A stretch of 64,000 bases of DNA from Dendrobium chrysotoxum (taxonomy: Eukaryota > Streptophyta > Magnoliopsida > Asparagales > Orchidaceae), in the NCBI GenBank assembly GCA_019925795.1, contig CM034311.1, positions 40,279,472 through 40,343,471 of the forward strand. The letters run 5' to 3'. Shown here piece by piece: positions 36,018-45,904 of the stretch. The translations under genes and the position numbers were made by a program. Each line of letters begins with the position of its first letter. Within the stretch, counting starts at the first letter, position 1. Under the pieces are notes generated by a model. That model made no database searches, was not told where the DNA came from, and saw only the letters and a list, made by a program, of their open reading frames with translations.

Positions 36018-36600
36018 ATGGCGATGACAAAGTTCAAACTCATCGCCACCATCTGCCTCGTTTCTTCTATTGCCCTAGTCTCCTCCATTGACACCTTCTC
36101 CGTTCAAGGCCGTGTCTATTGCGACACTTGCCGTGTTGGCTTTGAAACTAACATCACCGAATACATCTCAGGTACTCACATATATATAATCAATTGAAAG
36201 ACATATCAATTGATCATTTGAGTAATGAGTAATTGAGCATTATAGATATGTGGTGTTTATGATGGCAGGTGCTAAAGTTAAGGTCGAGTGCACGCATTTT
36301 ACTACAAATAAGGTTGAACATTATAATGAAGGTGTAACAGATTCCACCGGCTCCTACAAGATTAACGTGGTAGATGATCACGAAGATGAGATTTGTGAGG
36401 TCGTGCTCGTCAATAGCTCCCTTGAAAATTGCAAGGAGATTGAGATTGGCAGAGATAGGGCGCAAGTATTGCTCGCAAATGACGGTGGCATAAGCGGCAA
36501 GGCAAGGCATGCAAACTCACTTGGCTTCCTCAGGAATGAGCCTCTTCCTTCCTGTGCAGAGCTTCTTAAGGAGTATTATGGCCTGGGAGAAGAAGAGTAG
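36018..36600 (+). CDS. Pollen Ole e 1 allergen/extensin-like secreted protein
   Basis: Two exons, 36018-36171 and 36269-36600, with a 97-bp GT/AG intron, giving 161 residues. Residues 1-24 form a signal peptide, so the product should enter the secretory pathway and reach the cell wall or apoplast. The family signature is clear: VQGRVYCDTC at 29-38, six cysteines (35, 38, 59, 94, 106, 147) in the usual spacing for three disulphides, and NSLGFLRNEPLPSCAELL near the end. N-glycosylation sequons are at Asn45 (NIT) and Asn100 (NSS); Asn45 is the position often glycosylated in the family. Length is typical. Members are abundant in pollen but also occur in other tissues; the exact role is not established, and a pollen role here is only inferred from family. 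A TATA box and an AATAAA frame the gene. No damage seen. Confidence 0.95.
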
Positions 36601-36742
36601 TTAAAGCAAGTTATAATTAAGAATTTTGAGCTAATGTGTTCTCATTTCTATTTACCACATCTCTTCTAAGCCATTTGTACTCGTTTCTACACTTGTTCTA
36701 TTCTTCATGAGACTAGCATTGCAGTAGAATGGATTTGCAGCA

Positions 36743-36748
36743 AATAAA
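36743..36748 (+). promoter_or_regulatory. Candidate poly(A) signal of the Ole e 1-like gene
   Basis: AATAAA about 140 bases after the stop codon, downstream of a T-rich 3' UTR. Confidence 0.5.
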
Positions 36749-36979
36749 TGATATAATTAAATTGCATTGACATATAATGCCATAATGGAGCACAGTATTA
36801 AAATGTATTAAAGTTACAGATCCTTATAACTTATTGTCGACATGCTATTTGAATCAAATTCATGCTTTGTATTGATTATGATTGAAATAGGTTAAGAGAG
36901 TGTATGTTCTCTTAGATCCCATTAATTGATTGATGGAATAAATGTGACATTGAGTAGTTGTTGAACCCCGCTATACATA

Positions 36980-37034
36980 CACATATAGCTATGTATGCAT
37001 ACATACATACATACATACATATATACATACATAC
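36980..37034. repeat. (CATA)n microsatellite
   Basis: Imperfect run of CATA/TATG units, with nine or so consecutive ATAC units around 36998-37034. Confidence 0.85.
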
Positions 37035-37562
37035 GAATTGAAACAAATTGGATTGGGTTAGATTCATATCAATTTGAAAATAATGATTTGATAATTTGAT
37101 TTATTTTAATGGGAAATTCAAATTAGATTGTTATTTTGAGTTATTTTTATTGAAATGTACGTATCCAAATTAGGTAATTATGTTCATTTTGTGCTGTGTA
37201 GACGCTAATTTGTCAAATTTAAATATATATTTTTTATCATGTCAGGTTAGGCATGGGTTGATATTTTTCGCTGAGCTAGTTTCAGGTTGATTATATTCGT
37301 ATTGGGTTATTTTTGGGTTAAATTTGAATCTTACTATGAATCTAACTTAACACCCTTATTTTGATATGTATTTGCATGTATCAAATGGGCCCTCAAATTA
37401 TTATTATTGTTGAGTTTGTATATATCTTATTCACATAAATTATCATAAAAAATCTTTAAAATATTATATTTTAGTTTTATATTTATGCATTTTTATCATA
37501 TAATTGTCTCTCTTTTTCTACTTAATAAATATATGATTAACTCATGTGAATGAACTCATTTA
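37035..37562. other. AT-rich intergenic DNA
   Basis: 37225-37355 contains GGTTAGGCATGGGTTG to CTTAACACCC, which resembles a decayed CGGGTT-type hAT derivative. No gene. Confidence 0.4.
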
Positions 37563-37690
37563 GGTTTCATTTGAGACAATTTTTTTATTATTTTATAAAG
37601 CAGCTTTTTAGTACAAATTTTTTTTTTCAAAGAAAAAATAGTAAAAAAACTATTTTATAAAGCAATAAGAAAGTTGTCCAAAACGAAATT
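37563..37690. mobile_element. Tourist-like MITE copy G
   Basis: GGTTTCATTTGAGACAAT to GTTGTCCAAAACGAAATT. TTA flanks at 37560-37562 and 37691-37693; the right TTA is shared with copy H. Confidence 0.7.
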
Positions 37691-37693
37691 TTA

Positions 37694-37814
37694 GGCTTCA
37701 TTTGGGATGGTTTTTTTATTGCTTCTTAAAATGAAATTTTAATACAAAAAATTAAAAAATTTGTACTAAAATTCCATTTTAAAAAATAATAAAAAAACCG
37801 TCCCAAACGAAGCC
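37694..37814. mobile_element. Tourist-like MITE copy H
   Basis: GGCTTCATTTGGGATGG to CCGTCCCAAACGAAGCC, nearly perfect inverted ends. TTA flanks at 37691-37693 and 37815-37817. Directly abuts copy G. Confidence 0.85.
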
Positions 37815-38080
37815 TTAGCCCCAAGCTGACTTGATATAGCACGAGTGATTTGAGGCGTACATTTCTGACTTTTAATTTTGATTCATTTTAGTTGGTCTTT
37901 AATTTCACCATTCTTTAAATCCTAATTCCTACACCGTATAAATAATTTATAAGACTTGGCATTGATCCTTCTCCCGTATTTAGCGAATTTTTTTCATTTA
38001 TCCAGTGGACTTAGATGCAATGGACATACACAGCAATAATAATTACGATTTAATTAACTAAATCAAAGATCGAACACAAA

Positions 38081-38153
38081 TCCGTTGTAGTCTAGTTGGT
38101 TAGGATACTCGGCTCTCACCCGAGAGACCCGGGTTCGAGTCCCGGCAACGGAA
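38081..38153 (+). tRNA. tRNA-Glu (CTC)
   Basis: 73-nt cloverleaf. Acceptor TCCGTTG pairs with CAACGGA and the discriminator base is A; D arm GTCTAGTTGGTTAGGAT; anticodon stem CTCGG/CCGAG with loop CTCTCAC, anticodon CTC (glutamate); T arm CCCGGGTTCGAGTCCCGG. The internal A box TAGTTGGTTAGGA and B box GGTTCGAGTCC are intact and a T7 run starts within six bases of the 3' end, as for a working RNA polymerase III gene. No intron. The sequence is of eukaryotic nuclear type. Confidence 0.97.
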
Positions 38154-38660
38154 ATTTTTTTATTACTTCCGTGCATATTCATTTTCATTGGATTTTTTTA
38201 TAATAATATTTTCATACGCCACCAAAATTTTTTCAAAGAAACGTCTTTCCATTGCGGTATGGGATTTAACTTTTTTCATGCAGTGGAAATCAACTTCCTA
38301 AAATGAAACCTTCGAGCAGCTGCTCGTTTCTTCTCTCATCTCGATCTTAGCTTATTTTTTACAAGAAGTTTTAGATTATCTTCCACCGAATATATATATA
38401 TAAATAACATATTCATATTACGTGGCATTGAAACTATGTAAAATATTGTTTGCTTGCTTATTTGGTTGAACTCCTTTAAAGAGGGGAGACTTGAAATTAA
38501 GAAGTAAACCGCTGCCTTTGATATTATCTGCTTGTTTTGTTTGGTTAAACTCCTTTGAAGAGGGGTGCCTATTGACTTAGAAGTCAACAATAAATCTTGG
38601 CACTCACATTGGTGTGGACGGTGTGTAATGGTCTTATAAAATTTGGTGTGTGGTGTGCGT
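38154..38660. other. AT-rich intergenic DNA
   Basis: After the tRNA T-run no gene is recognised; a 38460-38580 imperfect duplication (GGTTxAACTCCTTTxAAGAGGGG twice, 76 bp apart) is visible. Confidence 0.5.
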
Positions 38661-38669
38661 TGTCATTAT

Positions 38670-39440
38670 TTTAGTGATGATTAATGATGAAATCGGCAGG
38701 CGTGGATGTAAGTAAGCAACAATGATTGTAAGTCGAAGGATCATAATCGGGTGATAGAGATTGAAGGGTTGTAGTCGGACGATGACAATCTGTCAGTTGA
38801 CTAATGATGTCGTTGTGGAGGTCTTTTAGCAAAGATGATCTGACAGTGGTTTGATGCTTCCACTTAGGTGTCATTTTGAGTGTGGTTTGATAATTGTGGC
38901 TAGGTCATGTTTAAATGATGGCAATCGAGAGCTAGGCTGTTTAGTGACCACCATCTAATAGTTGTGATTGGGTGTTGGTTCAATAATATTGGTGCTTGGG
39001 TATACAACTTTAAGATTCTAAATGACTTTTAGCTCTTAGTTTTGAAGAGTAATATATTTCATAAATATAATAAAAATTGACAGTACTTCATTAGACTACC
39101 TACGTTCATAAATCCAGTCATAGCTTATTTTTTTTATGATTTATGTGCCTTAATTATGTCAGAATTAGATGATTTTGGGTTAGTTGAATTCATCTTGTCA
39201 CGAGGTTCAATTTGATTATAAGCATATGTGATTCATAGATTATTTGATCTTCAAGTAGTGAGTGGAATTTTTTTTCCCTATCATGCTTCAAGTGCATGAT
39301 TTGAGCTAATTTGGGCTCGAATCAGACCATTTTTTTCGATGCCGAGTTAATGTCGAATCATTAAATTCGACAATAATTTTGTCAAAATTGCAGTTTGGAT
39401 GGTCTTCAAATAACATTCAAAATTTTCTAGCATGTATATG
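38670..39440 (-). mobile_element. Decayed LTR of the TGATATATCA family
   Basis: 38690-39000 is the degenerate TGATGxxAATCGGGxGxT repeat and 39150-39430 matches the U3 part of copy 1 at 22380-22680 (GTCAGAATT, GGGTTxGTTGAATTCATCTTGTC, GAxTATAAGCATAT). Both ends are lost. Confidence 0.65.
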
Positions 39441-40009
39441 CTATAAATACACCACGTTATTTCTAAATTATATTGGATGCTTTACCTCTTATCTTAATCA
39501 TCATATAAACATATAAAAAAAATTTAACATTGAAGCAATATGATATCATGAATTAATTTACGAAATTATATCACAATCCATATTTGATCAAATAGATTTC
39601 AGTAATATATTATATTTGTTTGCAGAGTGAACTTTTCTCTAATTAACAACAAATTTTTTTCTGTGATATTGGATGAAAAATCTTCTTCGAAGTCCGATAG
39701 AAATCTTAGTTGAGTCCAGTTCATCATCAACGTTACAGACGCTGGCTTTGTTTTATGAGACACTACAGCTGAATTTTTTATATTTACCGAATCAGCTTGT
39801 AATTAGCTTTGAAATAACATAAATGCCTGCTCTTCATTCACAATGTTCCATCTTCATGACGGTAACTTCAATTGTCCAAAATATGAGCAACAGATTAATT
39901 TGGTTACACGCTTCAAGGAAAAAAAAAAGGATAGAATAGCTCTCACTATAAACATCGCGTACTTTCTGCTGAAATATGTATAGAATTTATAAACTTCGTC
40001 ATTAATAAA
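39441..40009. other. Intergenic and probable 3' UTR of the EF-hand gene
   Basis: AT-rich, no ORF. The transcript of the minus-strand EF-hand gene should end here. Confidence 0.4.
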
Positions 40010-40567
40010 TTAAGTTGCTTGTTCAAGTAAGCTTTTGAACTCCTTGAATCCAATCCTTCCATCTCCATCCAAGTCATAGTTGCAGATCATTCCTCTACAC
40101 TCCTCCAATCCAATCCCTTCTCTAAACCCCAATCTCTTCAACACATTCCTAAGCTCATTAGCACTTATAACTCCATCACAATCCTCATCAAACACAGCAA
40201 AAGCTTCCTCCAACTCCTCCAAGCTCGCCTCCTTCTCCTCCAGCAACCTATAGGCTCCTTCCAAAACTCCAGCATCCTTGCAGTATTTATCTCCTCTCCA
40301 CAATCCAAGCCTCCTCATCACTACCATAGCATCACTTGCTGTAATTAAGCTTCTTCTGCTCTCGTCTGCTTCGTCTTCATCCTTTTCCGAAGGAAATAAG
40401 CTTTTTGAGACTGTATTGAACTTGGTAATGATTAAGAAGGGGAGTGTGTTCGTAAATGGAGATTTGGATTTGAGAAAGTGATGGAGAAAGAAGGAGAAGA
40501 AGTGAATGGCGGTGAAAAGAAGTGGACAGGTTACAAGAATGGAAATGTAAGCAATGAAGAGGTTCAT
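40010..40567 (-). CDS. Calmodulin-like EF-hand protein with N-terminal membrane segment
   Basis: A single-exon 185-residue protein, calcium sensor family. Two EF-hand loops are complete: residues 127-138 (DEDCDGVISANE, ligands D127, D129, D131, E138) and 165-176 (DLDGDGRIGFKE, ligands D165, D167, D169, E176). Each has the expected Gly at loop position 6 and Ile at 8 and lies between helices. Residues 4-32 are strongly hydrophobic, which suggests a signal anchor; the soluble part would then follow, with a short acidic stretch at 61-69. The architecture of a hydrophobic N-terminus plus a C-terminal EF pair resembles plant CML45/46-type proteins. The ATG at 40567 is the first in frame and a TATA box lies 74 bases upstream. 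Targets are unknown. No defects. Confidence 0.92.
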   Translation of the reverse strand: MNLFIAYISILVTCPLLFTAIHFFSFFLHHFLKSKSPFTNTLPFLIITKFNTVSKSLFPSEKDEDEADESRRSLITASDAMVVMRRLGLWRGDKYCKDAGVLEGAYRLLEEKEASLEELEEAFAVFDEDCDGVISANELRNVLKRLGFREGIGLEECRGMICNYDLDGDGRIGFKEFKSLLEQAT

Positions 40568-40640
40568 GGCTGGTCTAATTTGATGAAAACAAACGGGTCG
40601 AGTGAGCTGGGTTCGGTCTGTATGGAGATACCGAATGATG

Positions 40641-40648
40641 TTTTATAG
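40641..40648 (-). promoter_or_regulatory. TATA box of the EF-hand gene
   Basis: CTATAAAA on the minus strand, 74 bases upstream of the ATG. Confidence 0.6.
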
Positions 40649-41816
40649 GTGGAGATTATTAATGGATCTTAATGGTGAAGGCCGAATGGAAATTGCTTGG
40701 AAATTGGCTATGAAGTTTCCGCCACAATGTTTTATTTCTTCTGATTTATTGCATTCACTCTTCACTCTCCATCAAGTTTCTTTTCTATGCCTTCTTTTCA
40801 GGAGCAATGAGCTTGTTAAGTTGCCTTTCAGTTTCAGCCGGATCTGACCCCTGAGGGATAGGGCAGTTTCCTGATGAAAAAAATACAGCATTTTGGAATT
40901 TATCCTGTATTGCATATTGTGTCAAGGAAAGCTCATTTTCCATAATGGTATTAAGAGGAGTCATTATCCTTCTTGAGAGCCTCAAAGTATTGCAATTCGA
41001 AATTTCAAATTTTGAGTAAAACATATTTGTTAAGTGGAACAAGCTATTTAAAATTTTTATTAAAGGGAATGTTTTTCTTAAGATGGGTCGAAGAAGTGAT
41101 GACGGACATTATTCTTGATGAAAGTAGGTGGAGCGGTGGCTCTCTATGAAGGCAGGAAAGCTTTCGAGATGTCTCTTTTTTTTTTTTTTGTCAATTTTTG
41201 TGAAATTGGAGTAAAGTGGAGTTTGTTAGTATTTGGTCCTATTTCATGTTAGTTATAGGTGTATTTTCTTTAGGCATTTCTTTGTGTAGTCTTGTATAGC
41301 CATTAGTTAAGAGTCTTTCATAAATTTGTCTTTAAATAGTTGCAAAAGGATGTAATAGCTTTACAAGCCCGGCAATAATATTCAAATCCTATTTGCTCTC
41401 CCTCTCTCTCCCTCTACATTCAAGAAGCTCTCTCTTCCTCCAAGAATTCCAACAGATGAATAATATTCACCTTGAGCTCTATGTAGATTTGCCCCTGCTA
41501 AGAAGACAAGAAGATGACGAGAAATTCCATTAGGAGCTATATTTAACCTCAGGAGGATTGGTTAAATGTATTGGGATTCGTTGTGAATAATTACGCGAGG
41601 ACTTGGTGAGGGTTGACTGTCGTCATAGGATAGTTTTTAAAAGGATTAGAACCCAGCAAGAAGTTTCTTGACAGAAAGTACATGATTAGCAGCTTTATGG
41701 CGGTGTGGTTTTCTATCCAGATCAGTTGAAAAGCCAACTAATATATCGTTGTTTATCCAAATAGCCAGCAAGCTAGGAAGGATTATTTTATTTATAAAGC
41801 AAGTAAATCAGCAATG
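40649..41816. other. Intergenic DNA
   Basis: Mixed composition with a T15 run near 41170 and a CT-rich tract at 41395-41440. No gene recognised; an 85-codon minus-strand frame at 41042-40788 has no known domain. Confidence 0.4.
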
Positions 41817-42480
41817 CGTTAGTTTTATATGGAATATAATTGTATCAATCAATCGAGTTATAATCTTGATTCAAATCTCAATTCTATCAGTTGAATTAAA
41901 TCTCAATTCTATCAGTCAAATTTATTGGAGGGTTGCCAGAGTCTCCCTATGCTTGGGGTTAGAGTTCTTGCTCCCTTTTTTTTTTTCATACAGCCACACG
42001 ATGTCGCTCTATTGTATATTAGAGCAATGTAACGTTGAAGACTTGTGCATTGCAGCATTTTAGGAGGCAGTGCAACCGTGTTGTAGTCTGGACTTAGAGA
42101 TAGAGAGCAGAGTGTTGTAGTGCTTTAGAGCCAATGTTGCGGCGCTGTGAGTTATGCTAGAAATATAAAGTGGAGTATTGTGCACTCCAAACTCCTGAGT
42201 CGTGGCACTGCAGGTTGGGTTGGACAATTTTCTTTCGAATTTTTCATGCTTAACTTGAAGGTTGTGCGTCCCTTGGTATTATTTAAGTACGTATCTTTTT
42301 TCTATTATATGTATTATGAATGAAGAGAGACAGGAAGAGAGCAAGAGAGAATAAAATTTGTACAATTTCACTCATTTTCATTATGAATTATTTAGTGTAG
42401 TGTGATTTTATGATTTTTTTTTCTTTTTTAGTTTTAGATTTTTTTCATGTTAAATCTTGATGCTCATTTTCCGCTATTTT
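41817..42480 (+). mobile_element. LTR fragment, family TGTTAG/CCCCAACA, copy 2
   Basis: Starts CGTTAGTTTTATATGGAAT (family TGTTAGTTTTGTGTGAAAT), then CACTGCAG-type units at 42040-42220, the GAGAGAxxGGAAGAGAG leader and CATGTTAAATCTTGATGCTC. The expected CCCCAACA end is missing; it is probably cut by the sequence that follows. Confidence 0.6.
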
Positions 42481-42919
42481 TTCTTTCTTTTTTGTTTTGA
42501 TGCATGATTTTAGTGATCAATCGAATATATTAGAATTTTTTGTCGTATGATGGTTCGTTGGTGGTGCTGGTTCTGCTGGATGGCTGGTGGCTTATTTTCT
42601 CTTTTACTCTTTTTGCCCGTTTCTTCCTTGTTTTATTTCATGCAGGTTGTTATTTGACTGGACTGTTTGGCTGGAGATTTCGACGTGTTGGCATTGACTT
42701 CTCTCATATGCCTTCCCTTGGGTGACTCTCGTGCTGATGTTGCTTTCCCTTTCTTTTATTTATTTGATTTGGATTATTTATTGTAATAGATTGATTCCAT
42801 GGCTCCTAGGTTTTACTTCAAATGTTATATTTTTTGAGAGCTATTGAATCATTAAGGATTTATAATCCTTATTTTTATTAACGGATAGGCCTCTATATGA
42901 GTTTTATTAAAAAAAAAAA
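42481..42919 (+). mobile_element. Possible LINE 3' end with poly(A)
   Basis: A G/T-rich stretch with a 61-codon frame (42540-42725), a long non-coding tail, and A11 at 42909-42919. The order is that of a 5'-truncated plant LINE. No target duplication or reverse transcriptase was found, so this is tentative. Confidence 0.35.
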
Positions 42920-43341
42920 GCGAAACGGCGAACTTCTATACTTCTAAATTTAGATTATTTTAAATAGGTCAGACCAATGTTTCCTCCTTTACCAAATTTT
43001 CTATGTAAATTTTGTGTGTTTATAATATATATTTTTTTATATATGCATTTGTGAATCATTATGAAGTCAGCGCATAGCATCATGAGGAACGTTGACGGGG
43101 TGGTGAACTTTCCTACAGTTGCTGGTATTTGTTGAGCAAACGTGACGTCCGCAAACTGACGCACGTAGAAGAGGCTTGGCTTATTTAATAAAGACCCGAC
43201 CCGGGCCCCGGTCAAGTCTCCTGCAAAATAAATTTAGGAAAAACAATTAGATGAAAATATTCTAATTCGAATTTAATAGTAATTTTTTTAAATTTATCTT
43301 AAGATAATAATAATTTAATTTTCATTTAATTAATTATGTAT
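42920..43341. other. Intergenic DNA
   Basis: AT-rich. The 86-codon minus-strand frame at 43215-42958 has no recognisable domain and is not called. Confidence 0.4.
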
Positions 43342-43845
43342 TGATATATCATCAAAAATTATTTGAATTAGATACGGATCTTGATGCTTGATACATCATC
43401 AAAAATTATTTTGGTCAAGCATGAATCTCGGGGCATATTCAAGTTGGAAACTTTCAAAATTAAATTTGGGATCATCTAAATTCCGATTTCAGCAAACTTA
43501 TAGTCAAACTGAACATCTCAAAGAGACGAACCTAACGACACCAAAATCGGTCCAACCCAAGCCCAAATGGGTCCAAATTGGGGGCCCGGACCACATTTGG
43601 AAGTGTCAAATCATTTTTTGGATGACAAATTGATATCCAAATATGGCATGCTTATAGTCAAATCGAGCGGCTCGACAAGACGAATCCAACGAGCCCAAGA
43701 TCGCTAAATTCTGACAACATTAAGACACCTAAACAGTTGGAAAACTCTCTATGATCAGGGGAATCAATACGAGCCATCCGATGGAGCACTCTGAACCTCC
43801 CCCGGATCTTCTCTATATTTACGGGGTGTGCCACTCATGAAAATC

Positions 43846-43853
43846 TATAAATA
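43846..43853 (+). promoter_or_regulatory. TATA box of solo LTR copy 3
   Basis: TATAAATA followed about 70 bases later by the minisatellite. The same motif occupies the same place in copies 1 and 2, so it is the likely core promoter of the LTR family. Confidence 0.7.
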
Positions 43854-43919
43854 GACCCCCACTCTCTACATGAAGGGGATCTTTGGCTGGAGATAGCAGA
43901 GAGCTCTAAGGCTTCCAGA

Positions 43920-44870
43920 GCTCCAGCGCCACCGCCGACGAACTCCCGTCAACCTTCGTCTGACCACAGCTCGACTGTCGACTGGCACAGGAATTCAGCC
44001 ATTTCTTAGGACCATCGCCCGGCCGCCGACCGCCGCCTGACTTCCACCCTGCCGCCGACCGCCGTCCAACTTCAGCCCAACTTTTGTCAGACCACCGCCC
44101 GACCGCCGACCACCGCCGGACTTCAGCATGGCCTTCGTCGGACTACCACCTAGCCGCCGACCGCCGCTGGACTTCCACCTGGCAGCCGACCGCCGCTGGA
44201 CTTCAGCAAAACTTTCGTCGGACCACCACCCCGGCCGCCGACCGCAGCCGGACTTCCACCCATCCACCGACCGCTGTCAGACTTCCACCCTGCCACCGAC
44301 CGCAGCCAGACTTCCACCCGGCCGCCGACCGCCGCCGGACTTCAGCCCGACCTTCGTCAGACCATCGCCCGACTGCTGGCTACTGGCAAACTTCAACATG
44401 ACCTTTGTCGGACCACCGCCCGGCCGCCGACTGCTGTCGAACTTCCACCCGGCTACCGACCGCCGCCAGACTTCCACCCGGCCACCGACCGCCGCCAGAC
44501 TTTCACCCGGCCACCGACCGCCGCCGGACTTCAGCCCGACCTTCGTCGGACCATCGCCCGACCGCCGACCGCTGGCAAACTTCAGCCTGACCTTTGTCGG
44601 ACCACCGCCCGGCCGTCGGACTTCCACCCAGCTACCAACTGCCGCCAGACTTCCACCTGGCCACCGACCACCGTCAGACTTTCACCCTGCCGCCGAGCGC
44701 CGCCGGACTTCAGCCCGACCTTCATTGGACCATCGCCCGGCCGCCGACCACCGCCAGACTTCCACCCTACCGTCGACCACCACCGGCCTTCAGCCCGACC
44801 GTTATCGGATCATTCCCCATCAGCTGAACTTCTGCCCGGATGCCGTCGGACTTCCTCCTGAACATCACCA
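43920..44870. repeat. GC-rich minisatellite in solo LTR copy 3
   Basis: About 950 bp built from CCGCCGGACTTCAGCCCGACC, CTTCGTCGGACCACCGCCC and GGCCGCCGACCGCCG blocks. Units of about 31 and 62 bp alternate and are arranged in a higher-order pattern of about 180-190 bp (CTTCAGCCxGACCTTxGTCGGACCA recurs near 44130, 44341, 44530, 44582 and 44710). Stop-free frames of up to 251 codons exist on both strands because of the composition; none is a gene. Confidence 0.9.
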
Positions 44871-45220
44871 AATCTTTGTCTAATTCTCCAAGCTACTGTA
44901 ATTTGATCGCCTCTAAGTTGAGGGACGGGTCAACCCTTGTAATTCACTCAAGTTTAGTGGAATTTTTTCACCTGGGCGAGGCCTCGTATTTTTCCCTATT
45001 CAGGCTTTCCATGTAAAAAAGATCGGGTATTTCACTTCTTTCTTTCTGTTTGTGTGTTGGATATTCGTGCATCGCTAAGACGAAAATATGACTCACTCTG
45101 CCGCCGCGAATCTTCTAGCCCACAACAATGCTCATTTTAATTAGAAGATTCTATAATTAAATTTTGGATAGTCAAATCTTGATTTCAACAAATTTATAGT
45201 CAAATTGATTGGCATGATAA

Positions 45221-45257
45221 ACTCTAAACCCTAAATCCTAAATCCTAAACCCTAAAC
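45221..45257. repeat. Short interstitial telomere-like repeat
   Basis: CTCTAAACCCTAAATCCTAAATCCTAAACCCTAAAC-type run: five units of the plant CCCTAAA repeat, three of them with single changes. Confidence 0.75.
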
Positions 45258-45560
45258 ATGACTCAAAAAAATATAACTCAAAAAATCATTCAATTCAAGT
45301 CAAAGCACAGTTGGAAACTTCGTGATATTAAATAGAGAACTAAATGATCTCTGAATGGGATATGCTTGCAGTCAAATCAAACGTTTCGACGAGATATTCA
45401 AGATCTCTTAATTATAGGACACGTAGATGTTGAATGAACGATCTCTTATCAAAAGAATAAATACAAGTAGTTCGGCTGAGTATTCCAAATTTTCTCTATA
45501 TTTATAAAGCAATATGTATTATAATCACCTTAAAAAAAGAAATTTAGAAGGCTCATAGCT

Positions 45561-45900
45561 ATCAAATTTGCTCTAAATTTTTCAATAAATATACAATTGA
45601 CGAAGATATTTCATTGCTTGGAGAGCAATTCATTAATGTAATGACTGACAAGCATTTTAAGTTGTTTTGACTTATAGGAATTGTAATATTTAAATGTTTA
45701 GTATTGATGGGTAGAGTGGAGTTGCTGAACGCTTTGCAAGGCAAGTAATTGTATTAAGCATATGAGAATAATACTTCATCTCCGACGGTTTTCGGACCTA
45801 CTTTGAAAAATATAGGTTTTTTTTTAAATTTGTATACATATGATCATATATAAGTAATAATTATTCCTTTATTATATACTTAAATTTTTTAAGTTGAAAA
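45561..45900. other. AT-rich intergenic DNA
   Basis: Nothing recognised. Confidence 0.5.
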
Positions 45901-45904
45901 TTAA

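Larger units (their letters stand above)
43384..45132 (+). mobile_element. Intact solo LTR, family TGATATATCA, copy 3 (long)
   Basis: LTR 43389-45127, 1739 bp, between perfect ATGCT duplications (43384-43388, 45128-45132). Starts TGATACATCA, has TATAAATA at 43846-43853 and ends CTAGCCCACAACA after the leader CACCTGGGCGAGGCCTCG and TCCATGTAAAA, a form usual in Ty1/copia LTRs. The minisatellite at about 43920-44870 is far larger than in copies 1 and 2 and accounts for the extra length. Confidence 0.92.
43342..45560 (+). mobile_element. Older LTR of the TGATATATCA family, split by copy 3
   Basis: 43342-43388 is the start of an LTR (TGATATATCATCAAAAATT) ending at GGATCTTGATGCT; after the inserted copy 3 the homology resumes at 45133 (ATTTTAATTAGAAG) and runs to about 45560, with GATTTCAACAAATTTATAGTCAAATTG and the TTCGGCTGAGTATTC and TTTATAAAGCA blocks of the family. 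The right end is lost. It also contains a short telomere-like run. Confidence 0.7.

Noticed and set aside
36214..36510. 98-codon minus-strand ORF
   Set aside because: Antisense shadow of exon 2 of the Ole e 1-like gene.
44128..44883. 251-codon Pro/Arg/Ser-rich ORF and several overlapping ones on both strands
   Set aside because: They are frames through a GC-rich minisatellite in a solo LTR; open on both strands because stop codons are rare in the repeat.
45510..45525. TGTAT near 45516 as the right target duplication of the outer LTR starting at 43342
   Set aside because: The LTR would end in TATA without its leader or CAACA; the 5-mer match is likely chance.
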